Of a stretch of 64,000 nt of DNA, positions 52,441 through 64,000 are shown piece by piece. Every line of letters begins with the position of its first letter. The stretch's first letter is position 1. A program made the translations under genes and the position numbers. The notes under the pieces were generated by a model, which was not told where the DNA came from, searched no databases, and was given only the letters and a program-made list of their open reading frames with translations. Origin of the DNA: Saccharina japonica (taxonomy: Eukaryota > Sar > Phaeophyceae > Laminariales > Laminariaceae); the NCBI GenBank assembly GCA_008828725.1, contig MEHQ01000031.1, positions 339,807 through 403,806 on the forward strand. The letters are read 5' to 3'.

Positions 52441-55400
52441 TTATTTTTTTCCCGAGGGCTTTGTGCCCCCAGGAGGCCAACCGTGTAGCGCCATAATTGC
52501 GTGCCTCGGACAATTTTCAACGAGCGTCTCGGCTCTTCCACCGAGTAGCCGCAGGTCATAGTGCCCCTCTGTTTCGGAGCGACAGACGACCCTCGCCAGC
52601 GCTATGGTCTTGCCTTTCTTATAGTCCACCTCGTCCCCCTCGTTCAAAAGCCTCGGTTGCTTCTGCCCGAGAAGGCGAACCCGGACGCGAGGGACGTTCT
52701 CTTCCGCATCTCCATCGTCGTAATCAACGGCGACGGTTTCGAGATCACTTCCCCCGCCGCCAGCAAAAGCCCCTCTGTCGTGAAGCGCCCTAACCCTCCC
52801 CGGAAACCATGCGCTCTTTCCGCCAAACCGCGCCTCCACCCGACAACCGACCTTTAGTATGTTTTTTCCCTGTCCCGGTGATACCCCGCCAGCCCCGATT
52901 CGGTTTAGACTACTGTTTTTGTCGAGACTACCGTTGTCGCTGCTAGGCTTCTTCGCCGCTACTACGGGTTCTACCTCGCGGGAGCTCGGGGGGGGTTGTT
53001 GTGGGGTCGAAAAAGACGAGCACGCAGACGGACGATGCAAGGAGTGGGCCTCATCGCTACACGCCCGCAAGCGAGACACCAATGCACGTGCAGTCGTCAC
53101 GGCAACGGCGGTGGCATTGTCGACACCGTCATCGCTCGGGGCTGCTGCACCCGGGGTAATCTCGATGTTGATATCGTCCAGCGTCCCAGTCACCGCTACG
53201 GTACACTCACATCCATCTTCGCTTTCTTTGTCAATACTAAGGCGCAGCAACTGCCCTGTGTTCCTGCCAGAATAGACCACCGGCGACTCCCGCCCGCCCC
53301 CTCTCGCTGCTTCAAGGTACGACCGCGCCGGTGGATCGTTTTCTCTCGTCTCTTCGGCTAACGCAGCAAGCACGCCCGCAACGTCTATTGCCGGCCCGGT
53401 GAAAAACCCAGCTCGCCCCAGGACATCCACCGCCGATGAAGGCACTCTGTTGTCCATAAGGTGCTGTTTCAGTCCAGAGGGCGAGTTAACGCCAGAGCAG
53501 TCTACTGTGCGGACAGTATCCAACAAAGCTGAAGGAGCAACCACACCTCTGGCAGTGTCACTATCGGTATCGCCACAACCGTTATTGGTCACTCCTTTCC
53601 CACCGGGAGCAAAATAAACGTCCACTCCTATGATGCGTGAGGCGTCTACGCGCACAAACATTCCGTCCCACGCGGGTGGGCCCCTCAACGCTTCTCCGAC
53701 GGCTTCGCGGACAGCGTCGAGTTTGGCGGAGCCGCTGGTTTCGCCGTCGCTGTGTCGCTGAGATGGACGGAGTTGGAGAATACTGTCGGCGAAGGACTGA
53801 ACCACCTTCTCTCCACAAGTTAGGTCGGTTTCGGGACGGAATTGCTGAAGAACCTCACCCATCGTCAGGCCGTACTTTCGAGTGAGAAGGTCCTCGAGGC
53901 GCGCCTGGGCGTCGTCGTCTTCCAGATCAATGTCCGCAGGGGGGACGTTTCCTTGCCGCGCTATCTTGTACGTGCAGAACAAGCTTCGCCAAGCCGTCTT
54001 GCTCTTGGGAAGACTCTTCACATCTGCGCGACCTTGCGATGCAGTATATGACCCTTCTTCAGTTTCTCCCCCGTTTCCATGCGCCGTTACGAGTCGCGTT
54101 CGCGATTCCTTGTGTCCGAGCGAGATTTTACCATCAACGGTGCACTCAACGGCGTCGCCTGCCGTAGACAGAACCACCAGCGCGCTGAATAGTGGAGGAA
54201 ACACCCACGCACTTGACGGGACGGTGTCCGTACGGGAGACAGCACTCTCATCGATCGGTCCGTCCTCACTCTCAAGCGGATCGGTTCTCAGCTCGGTCGA
54301 CGCGGTCTTGGGGACGATGTCGGCCGGATCGCCGACGCTGTCCTGTTCTAGTGTGTGTTTTTGGTGGCCAGCTGAGGATGAAGTGTGATGGGAGTCTTCG
54401 TCTCCCTTCTGTTCTTGGATTTCCGGTCCGGAGTCTAGAACGATCGGAGGATTTGAAGCACCCTCCTCCTCGCTAGTGTGGTGACTAGCAGCCGTGCTCG
54501 GGGAGATCGCGAGGTCCTGGTCACCCCTTGCCGGTAGCAACAAGGCGGCTTCGGGGTTAAACGACGCATGACGACCGCCGCTGTGATCCCCATCACCTCC
54601 TGTTGAGAGTGTTGAACAGTTACCTCTTTCCTGCGAAGATTCGTTCATCTCATCGTTCAACCTTTCGTCGTTTTCGATGAAACCCTTGACCGCCCGTTCT
54701 CCCAAGGATGGCGCATCTTGGGGTTTAACAAGCACACCAGGATGGCTGGTTGGCCCCGTCTTCACGGCTGCCTCTTCCTCCGGGCCTGGATCATCACTGC
54801 CCTGTTGGAGCGAAGGCACTTCAAGGGAACCATCGGTAATCGTCGAGGAGTTTTGTGCGTCTTCTGCAGCACATGCAGTCGCATCGTCATCGAGGGGGGA
54901 TCGTGCTTCCAGTTTGCCTGTGTTAGGGCCACGAGCTCCGTTGTCCTCCTGTAATGATGCCCTGTTTCTTGTCCCGGCTCCATCGAAATCAACCAGGGCA
55001 TTTGGCCGAGTTCCTGAGCCATGAACTGAAGCCAGCTCTTCATTGAGGGTAGGCGAATGACCGTCCGTCGAAGGCTCTGAGGCTACCCTCGAAACGGGAA
55101 AGTTGTCGGCGCGCCGATCGAGCGGTGGCACACCATTCGGTGTCCTAGTTGTTTCTTCAACGATGTCTTCGTTGTGTATAACTCCCGTGCCTGGTTCAAA
55201 ACGTCCTGATGAAACCAAAGGTCCACCGCCATCAGTATCAGCACGACGGCTAGATTTCAGGGGGGCTCTCCCGGTGGTGTCTGTGGCACCACCCATCGGA
55301 TATTTCTCATCAGCTACCGTTCCTCCCTTTGTCGTCCCACCGTCTATCATTTCAGATCCCCCCTTCTCCTGCTCGTCCTCGTTCTTCTCCTCCTCCTCTT

Positions 55401-58400
55401 GTTCCTGCTTCTTCTCGTGCTCCTCCTGCTCCTGCTGCTGCTCTTCCTCCTCCTTCTCCTCTTCCCCCTCCCCCTCCTTCTCCTCCTCCCCCTCCTCCTC
55501 CTTCTCGTCCCCCTCCTCTCTCCTCTGTTGCTCCTTTCCCTCCTTCACACCAGGCACCTTCTCCTCTAACTTGTCTATCGCCATCTCGAATGGGTCACTC
55601 ATCGAGCCATCCTTGTGATGTGTTGCTGTCGCCCCTTCAGCAGCTACTTTCACCGCCTCTAGCTCCTCTTCACTTCCCTCCTCTTTTCCGGTAGGCCCTT
55701 CCTCCGCTGTATCCCTCTCAGACCTCTCCTGCTCAGGCGTTTTTTCGTTTGTCTCAACCATTACCGTGTCGGGCGGGCCATTCTCTAAGCTATATCCGCA
55801 AGGTTTTTCCTTTTTTTCTCCTCCAGCAGTCAACGCTATCGTATTTCGCCCCTTTGACACCTCCTCCGTATCTTCGTTCCCCCCCTCCCGCTCCCCCTCC
55901 TCCTCCTGCTCCTTCTCTTCGTCATTAAGTTTCCCCATTTTTTTATCCTTAACCCCCACTGCCACCTCCCCCTCCTCCCCCTCCCCCCCCTCCTCGTCCT
56001 CCTCTCCCTCCTCCCTCTCCTCCATCTTCGCCCTCTCCTGAACCACTTCCCCGTCCTCCTCCCCCTCCCCCCCCTCCTCGTCCTCCTCTCCCTCCTCCCT
56101 CTCCTCCATCTTCGCCCTCTCCTGAACCACTTCCCCGTCCTCCTCCCCCTCCCCCCCCTCCTCGTCCTCCTCTCCCTCCTCCCTCTCCTCCATCTTCGCC
56201 CTCTCCTGAACCACTTCCCCGCCTTTTCCTCCTCCTCCTCCTCCTCCTCCTCCTCCTTCTTCTCCTCCTCCTCCCTCTCTTGAACATCCCCTCCCTCTTC
56301 CTCCTCTTCCTCCTGGCCTTCCTTATGTTCCATACCGTCTGTCTCAGCTGTCGCAGCTTCTGGTGTTGGGTCGTTCTTCGTGCCACGGTCGCAAAGTGCC
56401 GTCGCCGCCGCCGCCCCTTCCGAGGTCGTGCATCTATCCTCGACGACCGACTTCTTGGCGTCGCCGTGAACAACAGCGCGTTTCGAATAATCCTCCTTTT
56501 CCTTTTCGAGCATGCCCTGACCATCTGAATGCTCCGAGCTTGATGCAAGACCTATTTCAGCTCCCCTGAGAGATAGATCGTCGTGCTGAGCAGCCCCGTC
56601 CTGATCATCCGAGGATGAGGTTTGATCTTGCGGAGCGTCCACGTCGCCGGTGGATGCCGTGGTCGTGCCCGGGTCTGAGGAAATGTCATCAGACCCTGAG
56701 GTATCTTCGGTACCCGTCTGGTCCCACACCTCGTCAATATCCTCGAGGGTGACGGGTAACTGAGCGATGGAGAAGCCTCGGATTCCCACTGCCCTCAATG
56801 AGAATCTGGCGAACAGAAGAGAGCGAGGGGAGAGAGCGGGAAGAAAAAATCGAGTCAACTCTCACGTGATTCGGCATGACAATATGTGACATTCCGTTTT
56901 CGGACACGAACGTTCTTAAGCGGGACGACAAAAACAACGCGCCGTGTTACAGGCGTCGTATGTCGGAGTTCAAGAACAACGGCAACAACAGTTGCAGCCC
57001 CCCCTAAACAATGCCGATGTAAAACAACGTTCAACAAAAAAACGTCGAGCGGCAGAAGTCTTACAACTCAAAACGTCCAAACTTCCCTTATTTTTCATTG
57101 AACCAGACAGACTGGTCGGATGCTATCGTGGTGTGACTAAGCTCAACGTAGAGTCGTCGCCTTATCGGTGTCGTTATGCGGCAGCGAACGGCTTACCCTA
57201 CTGTGTTTCATCCCGAGCCTCGATTTATTTGTTAAAACGGAACATTTTGGTTTTAGCCCCCAACACGCACCGCGGTCGTTTCTCGTTCCGCTCCACGCCA
57301 AAGCGCCTGACGAACACGCCTCCTTCATCCTTGTTCCACGCGACCTCCAACGAGCAGCGGAACGTGCCCCTCCTATCGTCCCTCTCCCCCCCAGACCGTC
57401 CCCTTCTTCCACCCAACGCGTCACCCTCACCCCCAGCTCCAAGGAGAGGGGGGCATCCTACCCGGCCGAGGAGGGAGAGCCGACCGTCAGTGCCGGTTCC
57501 TGACCTTAAGGAGCCTAGCACCTCACACAGGTTACACCCCATCAGCGTCGCGATGAGCTCTACAACGGAGCGCGGTGGCACCGCATGAGGCGAAGGTGTC
57601 GGTTGTGCGCCTTGCTGTGATGCTGCGAGCGCCGCCGCTACCTGTTCCGGAGTTGACCACCCGTCGGCGAGCGGCGACACCTTGGGTGCGGGGATAGGTT
57701 GAGGCGACAGCAAAAGCCGGTGTGTTGAGAAATACGGGTGCAATGTATCGTCTCGTGAAAAAACAGCTACCAGGTACAGTAATTCAGTACTCAATCCCCA
57801 CCAGAGTTTTATCTCGCTATGCTAGGAGATATGTGATGGCCCACAAAAGGCGACACGAGAAGGGGATACAGTAAGAAAAAACGATGTTATGCAGTCCATG
57901 GAAAAAAAGGACGTGTGCAATGAGCGGCCACGTGTTGGAGGCCTCTCCATTGGCAGTGGAAACAGTGCTCCGTCTCGAACGAGATGAGTGATGAATGGTC
58001 AAATGAATAGGGGAAGCAACAAATTACTATGCCCTCCCCCCATCAGAACTCCTCATTAACATTGTTTATATACTTGGATGTGTACCGCAGAATATCAACC
58101 TACTAAAAAAACAAATTGAGTTAGTGGTTGTTTGACCCCCTTTCTAGATATGCGAATAAGTTATATATTACGTCATACTGTATACTGTAGTGTTATGATA
58201 TCATCATACAAGTGCGAGTAGCATTGGTTGTCATGATGGTGGGCGCGATTAATAAGTATATAGTTCCTGTTCATGACGTTTTCTGCCGCTACAGGTAGCA
58301 TCTAGTTGTTGCATCTAGTTGGGCATAGGTAACCATCTCGGGCACCCCCCCCCTCCCCACCCCACCCCCGCCTCGAACGATCCCTAGACATATCGAAAGG

Positions 58401-61400
58401 TCGACCCGGGTATCGACAGCTGACACACGTGACACCAGCGACCTGCAGCAACCGCGACGGGTATCGACAGCTGACACACATGAATGACACCAGCGGCCTG
58501 CGCCAACTCTCAGCATCTCGGTTGTCTCCCATCCGCCCGTCCAATGACATCGCGCACCACAGGGCTGACCACCGTTTTGTTGTTCCCCCCCCCTCCCCAC
58601 CCCACCCCCGCCCGCCGCCTCTTTGTTCGCCCCCGCCTGTACCCCCTCTTGCTTACGATCAGGTTCGCTTCGCCTTGTCCGGCAATGGCCGCGTTGTCGC
58701 CCTTGCTCCGCGCCAAGCTCACAGAAGCAACCCCTCCGCACGCCTTCATGGTGATCTTCAGCCTGTCCCAATCGGGGGCATCAACTCTGTTGCCTTGCGT
58801 GGCGAGGTGAAGTTGCCTCAAGACATCGGTCTTGAGGACGCCTTGCTCGGACTGATTTAGGCTGGGGAATTCGATGCCCTCGTTTACGAAAGTTGTGCTC
58901 ATCTGGCGCACGTGGAACAAAGAGACACGGTGCACGATATGCCAGGCACATGGGTGACAGGGGGGGGCTTGGTCAACTTGCGCTCCATTCGTCCGTGTGG
59001 TTTGATGTACTCAGATTTCTAAGCTGACACAGTTCGGTCCATCTTGAAAGGAACCTCTTAGTGTATGCTGTACAAACTTCGCAGTACCAGCAGCCACAAC
59101 CGCCAAGATATCTATACAACTCCACATCTTGGCATCACGAACGTCACACGAAAGGTGAGTCGGGCGTCTACCGGTGGACGGGAAACATAGACGAGAACGG
59201 GTAAGTGTATCAACACGATTGGTCTGGTCCTCCAGGTGAAGGAATCGTTTTGTTGGCATTAGCTACGCTTTTATCAGTCAACTGCAGTTGGAGATAATTA
59301 TACCGTATCCTCTTTGGGCGGGGACTGCTATCACCTGACAAATGCCAGCGGCGAGCATGTCCAAAACAACGTCCGGGTCTTCCATGTCCTGTAAAACGCA
59401 CCACCATTGGACGTAACGGGGGGCATTGATAGTCACCAACATTGTCAGCACCTGCTTGCGATGGTGTATGCTTCTCGGGAGCAAGAGCGACGATAAAATA
59501 GGCCCCTCGTAATAAGAGAGGAGCATGACACCAGCCGTGCGACGCAACATAATATCGCACTGTTGTTCTCAATGCCAATCTTTCATCGGAAATCGAGTAT
59601 GTTCTGACGTGTACAAACATATATTCCGATTAATATTCCGGCGATTTTAACAAATGAAAGCCTTCACAGGTAGCCGAGTTCCCCCCCTTGCGCGCAACGC
59701 GGGCGTAAACCGTCCTTGTGGAGACATTGGACAATGTAGCAGGCCCCATCAGGTGTCGAGAACTTTCAAAATTCGGTACGCCTAAGACGCGTGCTACGAT
59801 AGAAGGTGCTGTACCGTTTTTTGGCTGTTTTTTTTCGGAATGATGGAGCTCCTTAGGGCCCGTATTAACGAGTGTGAAATAAATTCAATTTGGAAAAAAT
59901 AAAATTCAAATACGCTTTTCATTGGTCAACACACGCACCAGCATCAAAGATTAGGATCTTGGGGTCTAATCAATTTGAATTGGACGAAAAAACCAAGAAG
60001 GTCCCAGGACCTTCTTTTCCAAAGAATTCAAATCAAATTGAGGAGTTGGCCCGACTTGGACCGGCATGTCCACGGTGGGCAAACGCCCCCCGGTACAATC
60101 TGGTCATTTCTTGGTGGCATCGATGACCACGACCGAGGCGACAACACGTGAACCACAACCCGAGGCCACCGGGACAACAGCCGCGCCCACGCCTATAGAC
60201 CATAGCACAGCGTACCCCGGCGGTGGCGCCTCAAAACCAATCATGGCGGTCGCAATCCCAACTTTTCAACCAGCTCGATGCTCCAACCCGATCAAAAACC
60301 GAGCGATCGATCCAAAAACAGCATGATACGCTCAAGACTTCGATAACACCATCGCCGCCCCTGTCTCGCCCGTGGCGTTCCAGGGATCCCTACGCCCACC
60401 CAGGAGACCCTGAGAGCGATAGCTTCCTAGCCTGGGCGGTCAAAAGCAAAAGTATGCTGGCGGTGGCGCGCACGCGTCGACGCATGCTTTCCCTCTCGTC
60501 TCCTCTCGTCGATTTTTTTCACCTGGGCGCTGTGACGCATGCTGCGTTTTTTCGATTTCATAAATATTTGAACGAGCAATTCACTATTCCCCATAGGACG
60601 CAAACCAGTTTTTTTTTGCGAAATCACATTCAAATAGGATTTTATTTTCCAAATTGAATTTTTGCTGTCTTCGTTAAGATGGGCCCTTAACCCAAAATCG
60701 TCGGAATCTCTCTAATTCTTGTGTTGCACAATTTTTCGTCTTATGCTTATGGCCACGGGATTGTTCATCGGGTATGTAGCACTTTTGTTTTCCTCCAAAA
60801 TCAGTGTTGTGACTACTGCAGGTATAGAGCTCCTCAAGTGACTACCCTCAGGAAAAATACGGTTCACCTCTACGATAGCATGCTTCCTAATGGCATCCTA
60901 CATTGTTAAATGCCTCCATAAGTTTTCCGTTACGCCCGTATTGTGCAAGGGAGGGGTTCCTGTCACCTGTGTTGGGAACGAGGGAGATGTGGGAATCCTA
61001 CCTTGCACCCCAACCCCGCCTTCCAACGGCATTCGCAACGGAAAAGAGACGTTTCATCATCACCCCCTCCCTCACGCACCGAACACCGTACGATCGTCTT
61101 AGCTACCGCGTGGGGCCGTTGTCCATCCGACAGCACGACCTCAAGCTATCGCACCCACCCAACAAATAGAGCACAACGGGTTATCGCAGCCAGCTATAAA
61201 CAACAGCAGGGTCAACAAACTTCGTACAGCTACTGTGTCCATTCAACAACAAGCTATTATTGTGTCCATCCAACAGTCAGTAGGGCCAACGACGCGTGCT
61301 GCGATAGAGGTATAGGTATACCTTTTTTTGGCTGAAATGTTTCCTGAATGACGTGTTAAAGGCTCCTTAACCCGAATCTGTCGGAATTCCATTCTTGTGT

Positions 61401-62868
61401 CGCAATATTTTTCATTTCATGCTTAGGTCATGTGAGTGTTTATCGGGTAGCAACTTTTATCTTCCTCCGAAATTTGTCTTTGAGTGGAGCTATAGAGCTC
61501 CTCAAGTGACCACGCTCGGAAAAAAACATGGGACAGCTCTACCGTAGCATGCGTCCAACATCGATCTTTAAATATGCAACAGTAGGACCAGCGATCTACA
61601 GCTGTGTCCATCCAACAGTAGAGCCAACAATAGGATCATCAACACACTAACTACCGCATCATTTTAACCAACGACCCGCTTGCCTGCATCACATCAAACG
61701 TCTGCAAGCACGCCGCCAGGGGCACCCCGTGCTGATCGAGCACCCGCTGCATCCCCACATCGCGGCCCTCGAGCTTTATCGGCGTGCTTCCCGCGCCTCG
61801 TTTCTTCTCATCGCCGGCGATGTTGAGGTACGATCGTCCCCGCACAACTACGGTGCAGACACCGCCTTCCACCCTGGGCAGAACGGGGGGCGTGGGTACG
61901 CAGTTGGGTGCAATGGAAGGCCTAAGGTGTTATGTTTTGTTCAATCGATGGAGTGTTCGTTCTCGGGTGTGTCGAGCTGTTGTCACTCACTCCCCGTCAC
62001 TCCCCGTTGACGGTCTGAGTCGGTAGTGTCTGCGGTTTCCGGCGACTGTGACACGATACAAGTATTAGGGACAGGGGAGAAAGTGACTGGGACCTGTGCA
62101 ACGGCGAGGGGTTGCGTTGTTGAGCCCAACCATTGTTTGTATCACGTACGAGGCTCCTCAACCATTGAACCTGAAGGAGCTACCCAACCATTGCATATTT
62201 GGATCTGATACATATTACACTACATCGCAGTACCAGTGTACACTATTACCAGTTAGGTTCCTGACCCCTGGGACTGTGTACCGGGCTTAGCTTACTTTTG
62301 TTTTCTCAATCTTGGTCGTTGCTGGGTGAAGTATGTACAGTAGAGCTCTTCAAGTGCGGAGTCGCAGAACAAATATGGGATTTGGCCTGCCCCTACTGTA
62401 TCATGCGTCGCCATTTGTTTTCCATGCGAAAGGTACACGGCCATCAATCGCGATCAGTGCTTTTGGGGCACAGGAACAACGAACTCACGTAAACCTCGCC
62501 AAATACTGTCGATCGTGTCGCGTTCGTTCCTTCCGAGTCGCCCCGGGGCTCCGGTCCAGCTCCTCGCTCGCGTTTCCTGCGGTAGACTTCTTGGGCTTGT
62601 CTCGCTCGGTGATTATCGCCGTGCATCGAAAGCTCAGCTGGTCGAATGTGTAATTATCAACAACGTCTTTCAGAGGAGTACCGCCTTCTAGCTGAGTATT
62701 TTCTGCAGTGGTGGGAGTAGTCGTCAATCTCGCGTGAAGTAGCCGATCCCCCTCATCCTGTATCAGTGCGGCTTCTTGCCCTCCTGGCGCGGTCGTCGAT
62801 GCGCCTTGTAGAGCTAACGCCCCGTGTTTTGTAGATGTTTTGATGGTGGAAGCAACGGCGGTGGCGGT

Positions 62869-62918
<50 letters not shown>

Positions 62919-64000
62919 GCTGTTCACCGTGATGAATGCCGACTGCAACATCTGCGGTAACTTCAGCCACAACGCCGTCGAAAACAAACAGACACAGCGA
63001 GCCCAAATCAGCCGCCGCCTCGATCGCCAGGTGCACCATGTCCGCCGCCAGCGCCTCTTTCCATTCACGCGCGAACACTTTCAGTTGGTCAAAGAGCTCC
63101 GCCCCTATCGGAGAAAGGCATGATATTAATCTCACGTCGAGTACGTGCCTTGGGGAAGGTCCCTGTTCTGCCCGATCGTCGTGTTGGTCACCCCCGGAGC
63201 TGTCGAGCAGCCAGTGAGCAGGGGCGAGGGCGACAGCGGCTTCGGCTTCGACTCCGTCTCGTTTGATGTTGTCGATGTACATCACCTTATTTCTTACGTC
63301 GTACCAGCGAGCAATGCCTTCCGCCCACCCCGCAGTTTCAAGTTTTGGCTTGCTGGTGGTGGGAGAGTCGCCACCACCTGACGTGTGTGTTCTCGCTCCC
63401 GTTCGGAACGACACGGCAAATTCAACGCTGATCATGGCTCTGGCCTGGCCTTGCTTTGGCAGGATAGGCTCGTCTCCCCCCCGCGAGACGTCAGCCCCCG
63501 ATGTACGCAGAGAAAGGGTTAAGGGCGGGGATGATTTCTTCAGCGCGCCTAACAAGCATAGACACTTCAGGTCCCGCGTGAGGTCACACGCTCGCTTTCC
63601 TTCGAAGTCCTGCAGGGAGGGATGGGAGGGGGGGAGGGGGGGGGGGGGCGTACTTATTTGTTGCTTGCCTTGGTCATTTGACCATTGACCACCCATCCCT
63701 TTCGAGACGGAGCGATTCTAACTTTGCAGTGAGTCGAAGAGGTGTTGAACGTGTCCCAGCAACAGTTGAAAACCGCAAATAATACGTACAGTAGACATAT
63801 CCAGTGCACCATAACAGTTATTGGAGAGAAGAAGGTGCTACTGTATGCGTGTTTGGCCGATGGGGGATTGGTACCAACCTGGTAACTTAATCTCCAGTGT
63901 CCAACTCCCAATGTTTCTTCTGTTGCGACAATGGTTGGGGGATGCGGATGGGCTAATACATGTCATATTGCAAGGCGTGGTACACGCGGTCTCACCTTCG
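52441..64000 (-). CDS. Large acidic protein with C-terminal Tudor/Agenet-like domains (5' end beyond the window)
   Basis: Exons 5' to 3': an exon ending at 63996 (donor AAG|GTGAGA, mostly off the edge), 62489-63609, 61684-61873, 59335-59388, 58657-58902, 57505-57680, 52441-56805. Phases agree at each junction; 61684 uses a GC donor (CAG|GCAAGC). About 2050 residues are visible. The first large exon encodes a ~17-residue Ala run and no known motif. The last exon encodes a Ser/Asp/Glu-rich region with a 28-residue repeat (VQERAKMEEREEG...) three times at about 55968-56220, and near the C terminus VGCRVEARFGG...WFPGRV...VAVDYDDGDAEENVPRVRV, a Tudor/Agenet-type barrel, followed by a second similar stretch. 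Such domains often bind methylated residues on chromatin, but no target can be named. One net frameshift lies in the GGA-repeat coding region at about 56221-56275; it may be a sequencing error or an unseen intron. Confidence 0.75.
55968..56275 (-). repeat. Coding tandem repeat, 84-bp unit, plus (GGA)n tract
   Basis: Three near-identical 84-bp units encode VVQERAKMEEREEGEEDEE and a Gly/Glu tail. Upstream in coding sense is a poly-Glu GGA run where the two open frames of the large exon meet out of register. Confidence 0.9.
57967..58040 (+). repeat. Dispersed repeat C, diverged copy
   Basis: CCGTCTCGAACGAGATG through GGAAGCAACAAATTACTATG and a C run, in an intron of the large gene, antisense. 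A pair of CCCCTCCCCACCCCACCCCC blocks occurs nearby at 58350 and 58590. Confidence 0.5.
59786..60886. mobile_element. MITE family M4, copy 4, carrying a nested element
   Basis: It begins GACGCGTGCTACGATAGAAG and ends CTCTACGATAGCATGCTTC, flanked by CTAA on both sides (59782-59785 and 60887-60890). Its own sequence resembles 61291-61555 but is split by a second transposon at 59856-60686. It lies in an intron of the large gene. Confidence 0.8.
59856..60686. mobile_element. Harbinger/Tourist-like element nested in the M4 copy
   Basis: The element is 831 bp. Ends are GGGCCCGTATTAACGA and the complement of GGGCCCATCTTAACGA; inner parts AAATTCAATTTGGAAAA also match in inverse, giving an inverted repeat of about 60 bp. 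TTA on both sides fits the 3-bp TWA duplication of PIF/Harbinger. The GC-richer interior (60100-60500) has open frames of up to ~140 codons, with no domain that I recognise. Confidence 0.7.
61291..61555. mobile_element. MITE family M4, copy 5
   Basis: It begins GACGCGTGCTGCGATAGAGG and ends CTCTACCGTAGCATGCGTC, flanked by CAAC on both sides. It is the cleanest copy of the family and the uninterrupted relative of the element at 59786-60886. Confidence 0.85.
62865..62920. repeat. (CAG)n run within a coding exon
   Basis: The run encodes poly-Ala of about 17 residues on the minus strand in the large gene, and would be a likely length-variable site. Confidence 0.95.
63640..63712 (-). repeat. Dispersed repeat C upstream of an acceptor
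   Basis: On the coding strand it reads GTCTCGAAAGGGATGGGTGG to CAACAAATAAGTACG and then a C run. This C run is the pyrimidine tract of the acceptor at 63610 in the large gene. The surrounding intron is 63610-63995. Confidence 0.75.

Noticed and set aside
63115-63150. Possible 31-bp intron in the large gene (GTGAGA to GATAG)
   Set aside because: Too short for splicing and the frame is open straight through it.

Overview
The window is eukaryotic nuclear DNA. Genes are split by many introns of roughly 0.1-2.8 kb with GT-AG borders, and between and inside them lies a dense cover of microsatellites, minisatellites, homopolymer G/C tracts, small inverted-repeat DNA transposons and dispersed repeats. 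Base composition, poly-Ala and poly-Glu tracts, GTAC-rich spacers and (CAG)n/(TAG)n runs suggest a stramenopile alga, perhaps a brown alga. That is inference, not proof.

Layout. (1) 1-7.3 kb: repeats only (TGCC run, a ~370-bp tandem repeat, GATA/GGAT runs, a MITE with a 9-bp target duplication, dispersed repeat A, a 17-bp minisatellite). (2) 7.3-27.0 kb, minus strand: a 13-exon choline-transporter-like gene (CTL/SLC44 family). All exon phases agree. Its terminal exon and downstream flank are present twice in tandem (offset about 2.2 kb). (3) 27.0-28.8 kb: divergent intergenic region. (4) 28.8-36.4 kb, plus strand: an 8-exon DnaJ/HSP40 gene with a likely mitochondrial leader and no zinc finger. 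Its last exon and flank are also present twice in tandem (offset about 2.4 kb), filling the stretch to 40.7 kb. (5) 40.7-42.8 kb: dispersed repeats and MITEs. (6) 42.8-47.2 kb, minus strand: a tentative 4-exon gene of unknown function. (7) 47.2-52.4 kb: no gene seen; MITE, a large inverted array of a TTTCATGG-type motif, repeat A. (8) 52.4-64.0 kb, minus strand: a very large gene running off the right edge. It encodes an acidic, low-complexity protein with a C-terminal Tudor/Agenet-like part; one intron carries an inverted-repeat transposon into which a second one has inserted.

The genes have no evident pathway in common: a membrane transporter, an organellar co-chaperone and two proteins of unknown role. 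The most notable features are structural: terminal-exon duplication in two neighbouring genes, and a family of repeats ending in poly(C) that repeatedly lies, in sense orientation, just upstream of splice acceptors. I saw no CRISPR array, no rRNA, no convincing tRNA and no virus-derived element.
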